In this document: positions 43,932 to 56,454 of the stretch, piece by piece
Position numbering within the stretch: position 1 is the stretch's first letter
How the letters are laid out: every line of letters starts with the position of its first letter
Notes under the pieces: generated by a model
What the model was told of the DNA's origin: nothing
Seen by the model: the letters and a program-made list of their open reading frames with translations, nothing else
Databases searched by the model: none
Source: Mesorhabditis belari
Lineage: Eukaryota > Nematoda > Chromadorea > Rhabditida > Rhabditidae
Direction of reading: 5' to 3'
DNA: 64,000 nt
Assembly (NCBI GenBank): GCA_958450365.1
Contig: CAUEEP010000866.1
Coordinates: 361,248-425,247 of the forward strand
Made by a program: the position numbers and the translations under genes

Positions 43932-46900
43932 CTAGATGATTACATAATGCCCGTCTTCGTTTGGCTCAGCCAAAACCCAGTGATCCAAAGGGAAAAGATC
44001 ATCAAAACAGGATACACCCGGCTCCAAACAACCCGATTGAGCAGACCAACCACTAAATTATTCAATTTATGGAACATTTTGATTCAGGAAAGCTTTGAAA
44101 CTCACGTATTCCTGCATCTCTCCACCGCGTCATGCGCTAGAGCACCACGATATTCAGGAGTTTCACCGTGGAAGATCTCTCGTACAATGGCTCCGATTTC
44201 TTTTAGGGTATTGTCAATTTTGTTCTGGAATAGTTAATTAGAGTATGAACTCTCCATATGAGCTTACTGGTTCAAAAAACTGAACATCAGGATACAATTT
44301 GCTTGATTCGTTAATGTCCTCTCCGGAGATCGAAATCGTATCGACCGTGCAAGTGTAGAGCTTCTTCTTTTGGGGCCTAGATTCAACTCAAAAGTTCAGC
44401 TTATATATACAAAAGTAAATCAAAACTACTGATTGAACAACTTTATAGACTGATACAATGCTTACAAGAGAATGTTCTCAGCTAAAAGTTCGGAATCGAC
44501 TGGAAACACAGTGCATAACATAGAATCGGAAATGGCAAACAAAATGCCGCAAAAATTAGCCTAATAGCCTAATAGCCTAATACTAATAGCCACGGAAATG
44601 CAAGGAATCAGGCAGACAAAATCGGGATCCCAAAAATGATTCCTTTATAAGGCTTCTCTTTCTGCCGTATAGAGATGAGCTCGTGGCCTAGTGGATAAAG
44701 GCCTAGCCTGTGAAACGGCCGACCTATTTTTGCTCTTGGGTTTAATTCCGCCCATTTTGCATGCCACTCATTGCCACTACTGACCTCATAAGCCGTTTTC
44801 CCCAAAAAGTATTCATTCGGGTAATGAACCCAGTTCGCTTTGACAGCTTTCGTCAGAAAAATTGTCTAAAAATACAGTAAATAAACAATCCAAGACTTTT
44901 TGTAACCTTTGGAAATCGCCAATTATCAAAAGTGATTGGATTTCTGAATGAATCAAATGTGAGAAAATTCTCATAAATGAACGGATTTTCAACGATTCTC
45001 GGTCGAAATGTTAATCCAACGTGCGAGAATTTGAGAGCACCTATAAAAATTGAAAACAATCTGAAAACAAAAGAGAAATGTAATTGTAATTGAAATTTAC
45101 CAAAATCGCTCTTCTCTGCAAGCCATTTTTCCAGGTAATCAAAGTAATTGTAGGAGCGGTTTCTGAACTCATATCTTTTTTGATTTGGACGAAATCAATG
45201 CTTATTTTGAAAAGATCTGAACCAGAAAACTTCTTCAAGGAAAATATTCACCTGATGTATATAAAATCATCAACATCTCCGAGAAAAGTGTACTTGCTCT
45301 TTGACCAAAAGATGCAATGTTGAAACTCAAGATTGTCGCTAACGTAGAACGTTTTGAAGTTTGGATCGTACTAAAATTTTAGTTCTAGTTGATTATTTAA
45401 AGTTTACCATAGGTGAAAATGGCAAAATAGGCCAATTGTGGGTTTCAATAATGCCCTAAAATTGCTAAATGAGAAATTGTTTAATTGGTAAACCTTATCA
45501 ACATAATAATCGATCACTTGTTGAACGGATTTCGAAACAGACTGCACGGAGACTAGAAATCTAAAATTTTTCTGATAAAGTAAGATTTGAAGCTGAGAAA
45601 GATTAAAACGTGATAAAAGCTGTTAATCAAAAGCTTACGTATGAGTTCCTTGTCTCCTCCAGAGTTCGATGAATGCTATCAAACGAGGCCAATCGTTAAA
45701 CCTAAATGAACAGCTTTAAGCTTCTCAAAAAGTTACATGGCTTCAGATTTAGATTAAGCTTTTTTAATTTGTTTAAAGGGGTACTCCGGCGTAAGGAAAG
45801 TCAGTGTTAAATTGGGCACCTGTTTTTCAAGTCTTCTCAAGTCTGCCGGCAGACGTTCTGACGGGGTTTGCCGGCCTAAGTCGATTTTCATCTTTTTTTA
45901 AAATTATTCTTTTAGAATGTAATGTTTTCTATTTAAAAAATATTTAAGATTGCTGCTAAATTTGGGAAAATACATGCAAAAAGAAAAGAACGCAGGTGCT
46001 AAAATGCAATCGGACATAACCTTTATATACTTTCCGCCCAAATATCGACGTTTTAGGGTGGAACGGAAAGCAAAAATCGCGTTTTTCTTCATTTCTTGAT
46101 TGGAAGCATAAGAAATAATTGTAAGCATCGGATTATATATTGGGTTGGTGAATTGAAAACTGCGGGACTTTGAACTAAAATTTATTCAACATAAAACCAT
46201 CAATTCATTCCAAATAATTTCCATTATTATTGACGACTTCTGCCCATTTTACAGGCAATTCGCGGATTCCCTTTCGTAGTAGGATTTTGGTTTGTGTGTG
46301 AGACAAGTGTGAGACTCAAAAAGGGAGGACTGGAGATGTCCCAGTTTGAGCGCGACCTTCAAAAGAAACCCATTTTGGTGTCAATAGAAAAGTTGTAGAG
46401 AATCAAAAATTAGGCTTATAGTCAAATTTCCAAAAAGATGCACTTGGTAGTTTCGCTTAAAATGCTAGTTTTGTGAAAATTCGTAAATTTGGCATTTCTT
46501 GAAAACCAGTTTTTGAATCGTTCTGAAAAGTTGGATATAAGCTTAATTTTTGATTCTCTACAACTTTTCCATTGACACCAAAATGGGTTTCTTTTGAAGA
46601 AAGTCCTCAAACTGTCACATATGAGAATAGCCCGCAGTTTTCAATTCATCAACCCAATATAAATGACCGCGATTCTTGAAAGTCAACCTTTAGGTCGGAG
46701 TATTCCTTTAAACTAATATTAAGTTGAGTACTAAATCTTTCACCGAAATTCATTTTCCAATTGGATAAGTCACAAGCTATTAAATGAAATACGGGTTTTT
46801 TTCATTAGATTCATTCATTTTTATCAGATAGCCCAATCATTTCTCTTGCAAATGACTTTTGTCAGTTTCTGAAAGCTTTGTTTTGAAGGAATCATTTGGT

Positions 46901-47732
46901 ATTTGGTTGTTTAAGACTCGTTCATTTAGATAGTGAAATGAGGAGTGCACGACTTAGTACTCAACCAAATAGTAGGTTTAATTAAGCTTTTACTACCAAT
47001 GCAATGGTCCAATGCAAGCCGATAAACTGTCCGTATATTCACTGGGTGCCACATGAAGTTTAACTTCAGTTGACACTCCATCGTGTGTCACAGTGATCTG
47101 TAATCCCATTTTTACCATTTGATTGATAAACAACCTTTTCTGGAATCTCTCCGCGATAAACCTTTGATCCAATGTCATAATGCCAATACTGGCAGCCTTT
47201 GCCTGGTTCTGGACATGTAACTAAAGTTTAGATATTTCCCGCTGATTGCGAGAAGATAAGAAAAGTTTAGACATTTTGATCTAGTCCTCCACTCACATTT
47301 TGCATTCTCAGTGCACATTTTCCATTCAACACCGATCTCTTTACCAAAAATCGATATTGAATAATCCCCCGAGATTCCATCGCAAGTAGCGGTTACCAGT
47401 AAACGAATCCTTGGCCCAGCTGGATCTCTTAAAAAATTATTAGCAAAGTAAATGGGTAACTGGGAAGTTTTAAGCCAAATCAACTTACCTCAAGTCATAA
47501 AACGCTTTGTGCAGAAACACATCTCGATTTGTTAGTTCCCGATCGACAAATGATTTATCAAAATTTGTGCCACGATAGAATTCTGGGTTCTTTGATTTTC
47601 TTGGGCTTAAAAAGTCTTGCCAAAATATTCCCAATAATAAGTAGCAACATGTGGCAAGTGCTCCAATACAATAAAACTGAAAACAAGCTTGAGAAAGTTA
47701 ATCTTATAAAGTAATACCTGAAGGATATTCAT
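43932..47732 (-). CDS. GT92 (DUF23) glycosyltransferase, Golgi type II membrane protein
   Basis: Exons read from 47732: 47732-47718 (MNILQ), 47676-47489 (membrane helix GALATCCYLLLGIFW and stalk), 47427-47297, 47220-46997, 45701-45639, 45560-45494, 45455-45408, 45370-45252, 45162-45101, 45040-44907, 44865-44785, then less certain exons to TAG at 43932. GT92 hallmarks appear in order: ACIGPLHWFNDWPRLIAFIE, FLVSVQSVSKSVQQVIDYYV, a G..E...W..LP exon, HCIFWSKSKYTFLGDVDDFI (metal-binding D.DD), GALKF, and VHYPNEYFLGKTAY. The family, including C. elegans GALT-1, adds galactose to glycans. Two joins are out of phase as read: exon 4 carries ACIGPLHW in a frame that the preceding donor does not give, and the exon at 44,376 matches the family (ALHLHGRYDF) in one frame but continues in another. 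Either sequence errors or decay. The long intron at 45,702-46,996 holds a mariner MITE. Confidence 0.75.
44670..44760 (+). repeat. tRNA-like repeat in GT92 intron
   Basis: TGGCCTAGTGGATAAAGGCC (A-box type) and GGGTTTAATTCC (B-box type) are spaced as in a tRNA, preceded by GAGCTCG as in the copy at 12,390. There is no acceptor pairing. A small tandem repeat of GCCTAATAGCC lies just before it (44,553-44,590). Confidence 0.5.
46140..46657. mobile_element. Mariner-derived element in GT92 intron
   Basis: Perfect inverted ends of 28 bases (TTGGGTTGGTGAATTGAAAA, then CTGCGGG) have TA on both sides. Near the left end the minus strand keeps a scrap of mariner coding sequence (GGGAATCCGCGAATTGCCTG). 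The rest is two inverted copies of a non-coding stretch containing CCCATTTTGGTGTCAAT or its near complement. Confidence 0.8.
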
Positions 47733-49340
47733 TAAGTACTAAGGATTTCGTCGATTTCGTCGAATTTGAATAAGAAACAATTGAATTTCGGTGTTTACCC
47801 AGTTCGGCGATTTTTGACTTCTGTGAAAATCCAAAAATTCCAATTTTTCGAATATTGTTTGGGCAGAATTTCCGGTCAATCAACGGAACAATTTATTGAA
47901 AAGCTTGCAATAGACATGCAATAGAAATAGAAAAAGGAGAAATTTTGAATACTGTGCACTGCTTTGAAAAGCCTTTTGGTCATCGAAAGGATTTTTGATC
48001 AAAATGTGATGTACAAAATGAAATTGATTTTCGAGGAGACTGAGTATTCATTTAAATTCAAAATTAGCACTACTACAATTAGCATATTTTAAGTCCAATG
48101 AAACCCTGGAATCAGTTGTTTTGAAGCTTTTTCAAATGCAAATTTTGGTGGTCTCAAAAGTTCTTATACTTTTTCTGTAAACAGTAACTTTTTTGACTTG
48201 AAATCCACGTAAATTTCAGAAAACTAACACCGAATTCTAAAAATTCAGATCTTTTACCCCAATATACCCATTTTCATGTAAAGATTTCAACTCTCAACAA
48301 CTTTTTTGACCAAAATTTTTACATCCTGGTCTGATTGTTGGAAGATTTTTGCGAAAATTGACTTAAACTTTGTAGAATGAATTTTTTTCAAAAACTGTTG
48401 TTGCCATTTGGTCAACCTAAGTTTTTTCTTGAAAACAAGCCACAAACGAACTTTACATTTCAAAAAGAAGGATTTTCAAGCAATTCTACGGAGAGCACCC
48501 AAATCTCAAAAGCAAATCAAAAGTTGTAGCGACCTTTAAACATCCTTATTAAAAAATTGTTTAGAGTTGCACCTTTTATGCAAAAGAAGTAAAGTAAGAG
48601 TAAAAATACCTGAATTTTCATAAACCGGCGTTAGTTTTTAAAAAAAAGCGTATTTTCCTAGTCAAACGGTCCATTTACAAAGGTAAAAGAACTTTTGGGA
48701 TACCCTGTATATAAAAGAGCAGTACGTCCGTCCGTCTGTACGAGCTTTTTTGTGTATTAGAATTGATGCATGGATAAAATTTCCGAAAATATTCATAGAA
48801 AAGTGTGTTAGCAATAAAAAACTAACAAAAAGAATCGTTTTTTTAGGCTGACTGAAAGCCAAATTTAGAATTGAAGTACAAAGGCTGAAGTACAAAGAAT
48901 GGGTTTCTATTCGGTATTCGGATCGTGTGCTTCATAACGTGAGCTTCATAAGTTAAAAATCAATAAAATTTGAATTGATTCAAAACGATTCCAAGGTTTG
49001 TTTTCATATCTAAACTTCTGTTTTCCGTTTCGCTTAACCAAAGCTTGTTTATGCGTAAAAATTTGCATCAGCTCTTGTTTTGAAACTTTTGGAAAACACA
49101 ATAATAAATTTTCAAGCGTTTAACATGTTCAATGAACGTTTTCATAAAGTTTTTACAATAGATGTTGTTTTCATTAAAAGATTTTGGTCTGTAATTCATT
49201 GAAAAAAGAAATCTTTACAAACAATTTCATTGTAAATTGAATACAAAGTTTTTTGTTTTGTCCAGTGTTGGATATGGAACAGATGGCAAGTAATTGATGG
49301 TACAATGCTGATCAACAGGTAGTTAGCTCCCTCTGGGGCA
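47733..49340. other. Intergenic, no gene seen
   Basis: AT-rich DNA upstream of the GT92 gene. A stretch reading TTTTGGGATACCCTGTATAT near 48,692 looks like a transposon terminus, but I could not find its partner. No open frame has splice or domain support. Confidence 0.5.
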
Positions 49341-49344
49341 GTGG

Positions 49345-49440
49345 AGATCAAGTGTGTTGTGGTGTAATGGTTAGCACAGTTGCCCGGTAAGTTCCGCCGC
49401 GAAAAGGTTGTGCCGGTTCGACCCCGGGCGGCGCTTACAA
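49345..49440 (+). repeat. tRNA-derived SINE-like repeat
   Basis: GTTGTGGTGTAATGGTTAGC (A box) and CCGGTTCGACCCCGG (perfect B box) lie at tRNA spacing. Upstream CTCTGG and GATCAAGTG are shared with the copies at 22,893 and 58,300. A tRNA acceptor stem is absent, so this is a repeat with a working-looking Pol III promoter. Confidence 0.65.
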
Positions 49441-49931
49441 CTAGTTTTGATTTTTCTGACCACCTAGTTTACCAACTAGGTAATGAAAAAAAAATTGCTT
49501 TATCTTATTGCTCATCATTTCCCATACTCACTTTGATATTTTCACTCGAACAGTGCCGTTTCCCGGTTGACGCTGTTTTCGCGCAATAACAACGCGCTAA
49601 TCAAACTGAAATTCGATTTTTCACCGTTTTTGATTACCCCATGCAACCAAACTCATCAAAAAGTATTGCATAAAAAAGTGGGCAAATAGAGAAAAATTTT
49701 TGCATATTTGGCCCAAATAAGTAACAGATTATGGTGCCAAGCGAATACAGCAAGATAGTATTTGTCAATACCAAGCTTCAGTTCACGCACATCTAAAATG
49801 AAAATTGCAGAAAAAAATATAAATTGCCTACTTGTATCATAAGAAAACATTCAACTCGAGAAGCTTTTCCAGTTTTTCTTAACTAAACTTGGTCATGTTT
49901 TTGTCAATTAAGAAATACTTGCAGCTTTCAC

Positions 49932-50151
49932 CTTTTGGCCTATCACAAAATCTAAGCCACATGTAAAAAAGAAAGGAATGTAAGCGATACAGTGTTCCAA
50001 ATTTTCATAAAGATAACTTTCTTGTGTAATGATGAAAAGTGCGATCATTTCGAGTCCAATTCTCAAAATATATGAAATGAGTAGTTGAAAAAGAGGCCAT
50101 TTGAGGGCATATCGGAAATAGACTCCATTAAAAGATAAGGCAATAGAGCGG
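49932..50151 (-). CDS. Exon of a serpentine-type receptor (partial)
   Basis: Between a TTTCAG acceptor and a GTGAAA donor the minus strand is open and encodes RSIALSFNGVYFRYALKWPL, then two hydrophobic stretches (QLLISYILRIGLEMIALFII and AYIPFFFTCGLDFVIG). An arginine-led 'R.IA....Y' loop followed by a helix resembles the TM3-TM4 part of nematode receptor classes such as Sre or Srab. A following piece at about 49,800-49,700 (KLGIDKYYLAVFAWHHN) may be the next exon. The first helices and the end are not found. Confidence 0.35.
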
Positions 50152-50572
50152 CTGAAACAAGTTAAATGTGAAAATACGGTCAGTTGGTATTCTCAGGTAA
50201 TGATCTATTGGCGCCAAATGTAGAAAGATTGTGCCATCGAATCTGATCGACCGGTATCAATTCTTGATTAACCGACCGGACTTGACTAATCTGCGAATTT
50301 TAGCGACTGCTCGAGGTCGGGATTAGACTGACAATGAGTCTCAAAATCTAAAGCTGGCCTGGTAAAAAACGGAATTTTATCAATTAGTATTGTTTGTGAA
50401 CTAATAACGTCCCCAATTCCTGGTTGAGTGGAACTGACTCCCCGGTTTATTTCGTCTATTCGGTTTATTTTTTCATTCCCCATTCTCATACTTTAATTTT
50501 ATCTAACACCTGTCTCATTTTGATGAAAGAAGTACGCACAAAGGGAAAAGTACCAATATCCTCGCTTACAAT

Positions 50573-52138
50573 TACCGTAATAATTCTAATAGAAGACCAG
50601 TCTCTATTAGAAGACCAGTCTCAATAGAAGACCCTTTTGAAGGGAGGTTGAAAAATAGAAGACCAGTCTCTATTAGAGAGACCGAGTCTCTAATAGAAGA
50701 CCCAAACTCTTAAAATTGCACTATGTTGCCGTATCCCGCTTCCACCCAGATTTTCTTGTAAAAATCATTGTGCAAAGTTATTAATTCTTTCCTACTAGTG
50801 TTTTTTGTAATTCTTGTTTCTTGTCTGAAAATAAATAATGTGTGTTTATTTTCAGGGGCTGATCGCTGAGCGACTGCCATTTCGCACGGATTCTCTGGAG
50901 GGGTATCGAGATATTCGAAAGATGAGAGGAGACGACTTTTGAAATCTTCAAGGACGAGAAAGAAGGAGAATGAAAACGAGATGAATCAAGATTCGGAGAA
51001 TGCTTTTGGAGGCTCTCGGGAAACGGAACTGCTCAAGAATGGAAACAAACGGAAGGCATATTCGATCGGGGTTTAAAGTTTAGAAACAATTGAATTTGCA
51101 AAGACGATCTCAAAGAATGTTGCAAGCACAAAGTTTCAAGTCAGCAGAAAGATGATTCGCAGAATGGATTTCGCAAGAAAACGATTGCGAAAGATGGGAA
51201 ATCCTCGAGAGGGTTAAAAGGAGGTGGCCGAGCCCTTACAAATACGCAACTCGACGTGGAACTTTCCGAATGGGTCCGAAGCGAACGACAGAAGAAAAAC
51301 AAGGTCTCGAGGCGTTTGGTCCAAGAAAAAGGAGAAAGCGTTTTCGTGAGCAAAACGATATCAAAGTCGATTGTTCATTGGGATGGCTTCAAAAGTTCAT
51401 GAAGCGTCTGCGATTTCTCAATGAGAACTCCAACGTCAATCTGTCAGAAGCCTCCCCACGAATATGCTGATGTGTTGGTCAATTTCGTAATGTATCTCAA
51501 TCGGATGCAAAAGGAGAACAAATACACACATCTACGCTTGTGATGAAACGGCCGTCTTCCTTGATCAATTGGCGGAAAATGTGTTGATGAAAAGGGAGCA
51601 AATGAAGTCTCGAGTTCGATCAAGTGGGCATGAAAAAGACAAAAATTTCCTCTTGTGATACTTACGGCGCGCTCCGAGGGGTTATAAGTGCAAGCCTTTT
51701 GTTCCTTTTGCCACGGGAAACGGATTGATCCGGTCATCCAGAAGCGATTTGGAGGTAAATGATGAGATGGTTGCTCATTATTGGATGAAATTGATTTGGG
51801 CGAAGACGAGGAAAACAAGGATTACGAAAGCGATGCCTCGATTGAAATCAATGACATTAATGAAAATTAAATTGAGGGTTTTTAACGGATTTGCTCCTTT
51901 CAAATTGTTTTATGTTTTTGTATGTTAATAATTATTTGTTGTTATTGTTGTTGTTAATTTGTTGCTTTAACTAAATGAATAAAGTGATGATACAAATGTG
52001 CCTGATTTTTTAAAGGGTTGCTTCTAAAATCGATTCTCTAAAGCTTTGACAAATTCAAGACCAGTCTCTAATAGAGACCCTTTTGGGAAGGGGGTTGAAA
52101 ATTGAAGACCATGGTCTTCTATTAGAGCCATTACGGTA
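50573..52138 (+). mobile_element. Pogo-like transposon, decayed, TACCGTAA ends
   Basis: The ends TACCGTAATAATTCTAATAG and CTATTAGAGCCATTACGGTA are inverted with TA targets. Inside, the plus strand holds pieces of a pogo/Tigger-type transposase in shifting frames. They are GGRALTNTQLDVELSEWVRS and VSRRLVQEKG (CENP-B-type HTH, about 51,220), SLGWLQKFMKRLRFL (about 51,375), and IYACDETAVFLDQL with the first catalytic aspartate (about 51,530). Frameshifts and stops show that it is dead. It shares its termini with the MITEs at 13,435 and 38,113 and is a likely relative of their source. Extra copies of AGAAGACCAGTCTCTATTAG lie at the left end. Confidence 0.7.
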
Positions 52139-52517
52139 GTAGCCCGATTCCATTGATCCAACTAACCTCAACGAAATCATAGACTGTTGATATTGAGGCG
52201 ATATCGTTAAAACCATTGTCTTTCATGTACATAAAGATCGGAATTGAGATATGCATTCACGTCAGTGTTAGGCCTAAAATGCACATTTTTATGAAGACTT
52301 TCTAAGAATTTCCGCACTCTTCCGCTTATATAGCTTAATGTGTAGTTGCAGAAAACAGGAATTTGTTCAAATTCTCTGCCAATGCTAGGATTCTGTGAAT
52401 TTGGAAACGTTTTAAGCACTTTAGAATTTAAACCGAATCAGTAAAGATACGGCGATCATTTCTTTCTGACAATAAACAGCAGTCAATGTGGTTGAAAGGC
52501 TCAAGACCAATGTCTAA

Positions 52518-52710
52518 TTATATGATTTTAGTACAAAATTTTCTGCAAGATTTTACAACTGATTCCCCCTTGTCGATGATATTGGCAATTGTTGCTCCCC
52601 ATTCATCGCTGATATCAGATTGGTTACTTGAGGTGACCATTGTTGGCTGACCTTTTGCTGTCTCAATACCCGTAATCCAATAAAGGGGGAAGTTTTTCGG
52701 CTTAGTTTTA
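52518..52710 (-). CDS. Possible terminal exon of an unknown gene
   Basis: The minus strand is open with balanced composition: FPLYWITGIETAKGQPTMVT, then ISDEWGATIANIIDKGESVV, ending CTKII and TAA at 52518. I do not recognise it. Neighbouring minus-strand open stretches (52,210-52,400, with YISGRVRKFLESLHKNVHFR) could be part of the same or another gene. No start or clear splice chain was found, so this is only a candidate. Confidence 0.25.
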
Positions 52711-53908
52711 AAGCAAATTTGCGGGGAAAATGCAAAGGAATTGGAGAGAAGAAGATTTGACCAACAAAATCAATAATTTGATTGTGATTCGATTGCTTCC
52801 TGTGAAATTTAAAAGATTTCAACGGAGTATTACATACAACTTTTGGCCAGCAGATGATGAGCAAAAGTAATTCTGCAAAAGGTTCGCTTTTCTTGTATTT
52901 CAGTTGCCTTTTTGCCAAAAAGCAAGTAGCATTTGAAAAGATTCGTTTGTTTTCACAGGAGTTGCTCAGGGGAGATTCCTCAAATTTTTGCTTCCAGTTT
53001 TCCCCTGATCTGCATTTTGCTGGATATTTTCTAACTTTTAAAGTGTGCATACATACAAAATCCAATCCAATCACAAAGAATCAATCGTTGATTCAATGCA
53101 AAACACATTTACATCAAAGATAGGTGCCGTCTTTGTGGTTCGGGACTCGTTCTTTTTGCTTTGTGGGACGATTCTAACTGTCGACATCGTTGTGTTGACA
53201 CTGTTGACATCGACACGATCGTTGAAAGAACTTTGAATCAGAACCACAAAGTTTGTTGATCATTTGATGAGTCAGAGTAAAGAGAAATTAATCACAGAAT
53301 GACCCCTGTTCTCCATTTCTTCTTTATCAGCTTCATTCTCAGGGATCACCCAATCAACTACGTACACATTTCAAATCTCCTTTTCTGTTAGCAGTTGTTC
53401 GATTAAACTGGGACCATTCCGTGTTTTCAGAGCTATCCCTGTTCAACCTCATTTTAAGATTGCGTAATCTTTAGTAGTTTTGTAGTGTAAAGTGAGTTTG
53501 TATTGATCTTTTTCTTCCCCAAACTTACAGTCATTCATTAGACAATCACTCTATTTCATCAGGTAATATATGAATACCTTATTCAGCATAAAAATGGCAC
53601 AGGTTTAAATCATACACACAAAAGATGAAACATTTTGATAAAAGAAAAATAAATACATATGTAAGCATGATTTGCTTCCAATTACTTCACCATTTTTCCG
53701 TCTTTTGATCCAGTTTCATTATCAAGATAGCTTGTGACGATCTGGATAATAATCAATTGGCAATCCAATTGGCACTTAGTATCATTTGACAACTGATTCA
53801 CGCTTTCAGATCTCTTTTTCTCCATTCTTAAACAATATTCATTTGTTTTTTTCCTTTAAGTTCTTGTTCAGATTTTGACGTTATATTCAGCTTCAGATAG
53901 CCATCAAA

Positions 53909-54268
53909 ATGATCAAATTCCTGACTATTCTATGCCGATCATTTTTGTTGATCGATTTTGCTTCCACAGCTGGTGATTTCTCATGCTTTTTCGGCGACAC
54001 TCTATGCACAGAATTGTTTGTAGAGTAAGTTTTTATTAGTTTTGTTTCAGTTCTGGTTGAGATATTCAGGTATTTCATTTTTCCCGGGACCAATCACTGT
54101 TCTTATAACTTATCGAGAACTTTTACATGTGTTCACAATTTAGCTTTTAAAGGATTTAAAATACGTAAACACTTCAACTTTACTAGAATGTGAGAGTCAA
54201 GAATAAAGAAGACTCACGTAGACTTAATAATTTCAGAAATATCCGAGATGGCGTGTGTGCCTCGGTAA
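53909..54268 (+). CDS. Small secreted cysteine-containing protein
   Basis: Three exons (53909-54024, 54070-54164, 54237-54268) join in phase to give about 80 residues. A signal peptide (MIKFLTILCRSFLLIDFAST) is followed by FSCFFGDTLCTELF, FPGTNHCSYNLSRTFTCVHN and a closing MACVPR with TAA. Five cysteines in the mature part suggest a small disulfide-bonded fold. A GTAAGA right at the stop leaves open a further exon. I do not recognise the family. A degraded look-alike of the FFGDTL segment lies at 55,686. Confidence 0.5.
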
Positions 54269-55675
54269 GAACTGTCTCTGTGGACCTTTTGAAGCCTTTT
54301 TTGAAGCATCTTGATATGTGACTCTCAATCAATGATTCGAACCAAATCACTATTTTGTAGTTTTTGTAGTTTTTGTAATTATACTACTTAGCTATGGTCT
54401 CAAAATCTATAGCATAATAAAACTAAGCAAAAACATGTTTATTGAATGAATCTTGATAAAACGATATCTTGAGCTTCAAAGCTTTTTCAACCTTTTGAAC
54501 TTTCGCTCCAACAAAGTAAAATTCTAACCGTTTTGAGTCATTAAAACCTTGATCACTAACATCACTCGGAAGATTTTCAAAAGAAAAGTTAGATGTTATT
54601 TTGGAAGCAACAAACGTATGCGTTTTATATTGCTAACTCACAAATATAAAAAACGCATCAAACTCGTAGAATCCATTTGTATAGAGAATACCGTATCCTT
54701 AGATGCTAGGTGAAGGAAATATATTTCCATTGTACAACCGTGTAATAAAGAGTTCACGTAAGACACCGACCAGCTCTATAATTGTTCACAAAATTGCTAT
54801 TCTATCGTACTTAAAGCTCACTTACCTCACTTGATATCAAAGATTTGGGCAAAATGACCCGAACAAGAAACTTGTTTGAATGTTATTCGTTCCATAAAAC
54901 CCCTATAACTCTTTTTCTATAAATTCTTAATTATCCTCGAAAAAAGTAGTCACGCTTCTTGTGGTCTTAATCTTGTCTTTTCTCGGAGGGTTTTTCCGAA
55001 GACCCAAAAAGCGCTGAAAGGGGGAAAATGAAGCTCTGCGCCAGGATAGATTTTCCCCGGTTCAAAGAAAAACCGGTCAACGGATCTTTCTTTTCTGTAA
55101 TGCTTGGTTAAGAGATGAAAAAGCAGGTTAAGAATGAATAAAAATTTATACAATGAGGGAGAATTACGGCTAAGTTGGCTGGCTGCAAAGTTGCAAGAAC
55201 TCTTGTTCGAGGTAATTTTACCTAACCCCTATGAGGTTTTTATATAGTTTCATTGGTTTTGGCAGCACCCAGATAATTAGATAAATAGAAAAAGATTAGT
55301 ATTTCAGAGATTGTTTCAAACAATAAGAACTTTGTTGGTTTCTCATGGATTATCAGCTCCATTAGAACAAGCTTACAATGATACATGAAACTTGACGGTT
55401 TTGAAATTTCTTGCAAATCGTTTGATGCAGGAAATCAGTTGCAAACACAGACAGGTGTTTTCTTTTTGGTTTTAGATCACCCCAAAACTACTAATGAGAT
55501 CTAAACGCCCACACGAAAAAGAGAAATAGGCGAAATTAAGAAAAAAAGTAAAAATATGATAGAGTGGAATAAAAAATGTTTATGATACAATTAGGGTAAT
55601 AACCTATCAATTTCTTGAAAATCGTTTTTATTTTAAAATGCAGTTTTTCTAATGATGTTTACACAAATTTGTGTT

Positions 55676-56188
55676 TTAGAGTCAGCTTCTTTTGGTGACA
55701 CGCTGTTTTAGCAAAATTTGGCTAGTTGCTTTGGATATCCGCCCGGTAAAGTTTAAATAGTAATGGTCAGTTTGGAACACCTCTGTTGCTCAGGCAACTC
55801 CTTCAGCTAATACCTGTGTTATGCGTAAAAAGTCATTCAATTTTTATTAATGTCATCTTGAGTACCACAAAAGATGTTGAGATTCATTTGTATACAAACA
55901 AAATCTCATACGAGATGGCTCGAGTGTGTATTCGTCGTATGTTCTCTCGTTGGCGGCGGTATTACTGTCACTTGGGCTTTGTGTAATTTACCTAAAAATC
56001 AGATGATCAGCTCAAAAATTACCACCCCAGTTTTATACTGCGGAAATCCTTTTTCCATGTTCCTTATTAAATTCTCGATATGGTTCAATAAATCCGCATA
56101 TCAATGCCGAGGAAACAGTTCCATGAGCGTACACAAGAAGTCATGCTTTACATTCACCCATTCTTGCGGAAATATAGAGTTTGAATAA
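55676..56188 (+). pseudogene. Possible decayed relative of the small secreted gene
   Basis: The first part reads SFFGDTLF followed by TAG and then ASCFGYPP, similar to CFFGDTLC of the gene at 53,909 but broken. A later open segment after a GATCAG acceptor (56,011-56,188) encodes LYCGNPFSMFLIKF and a cysteine-spaced tail (YQCRGNSSMSVHKKSCFTF) to TAA. The parts do not join in one frame. Similarity is weak and the call is a guess from position and motif. Confidence 0.25.
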
Positions 56189-56454
56189 AAAGATATACAG
56201 CCGTAAAAGTAGTGGAATAATCACACACCAATCCGAGAATGGGACTATCATACAAAATGTCGTTGAATAGTCAAATCGAATTTCTGCGTTACTTGACAAA
56301 CACAGCGAAATGCAAAGCTTTTGTGCAAACTTCTCGTTTTCGCACTCATCCCGATGGCGTTTCCGTTAAGCATGTAAAATAGATTTAAAATGAGCCAAGG
56401 GTCTGAAAGCCCAGTGACTTTTTACATTTCTGTAAATATAGATTGTTTTTAAAA

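Noticed and set aside
49352..49425. Functional tRNA gene
   Set aside because: A and B boxes are good but no seven-base acceptor stem or convincing anticodon arm forms, and the flanks recur at other copies.
52854..53123. Plus-strand open frame opposite another open frame
   Set aside because: Both strands are open here by chance and neither has a start, splice chain or motif that convinces.
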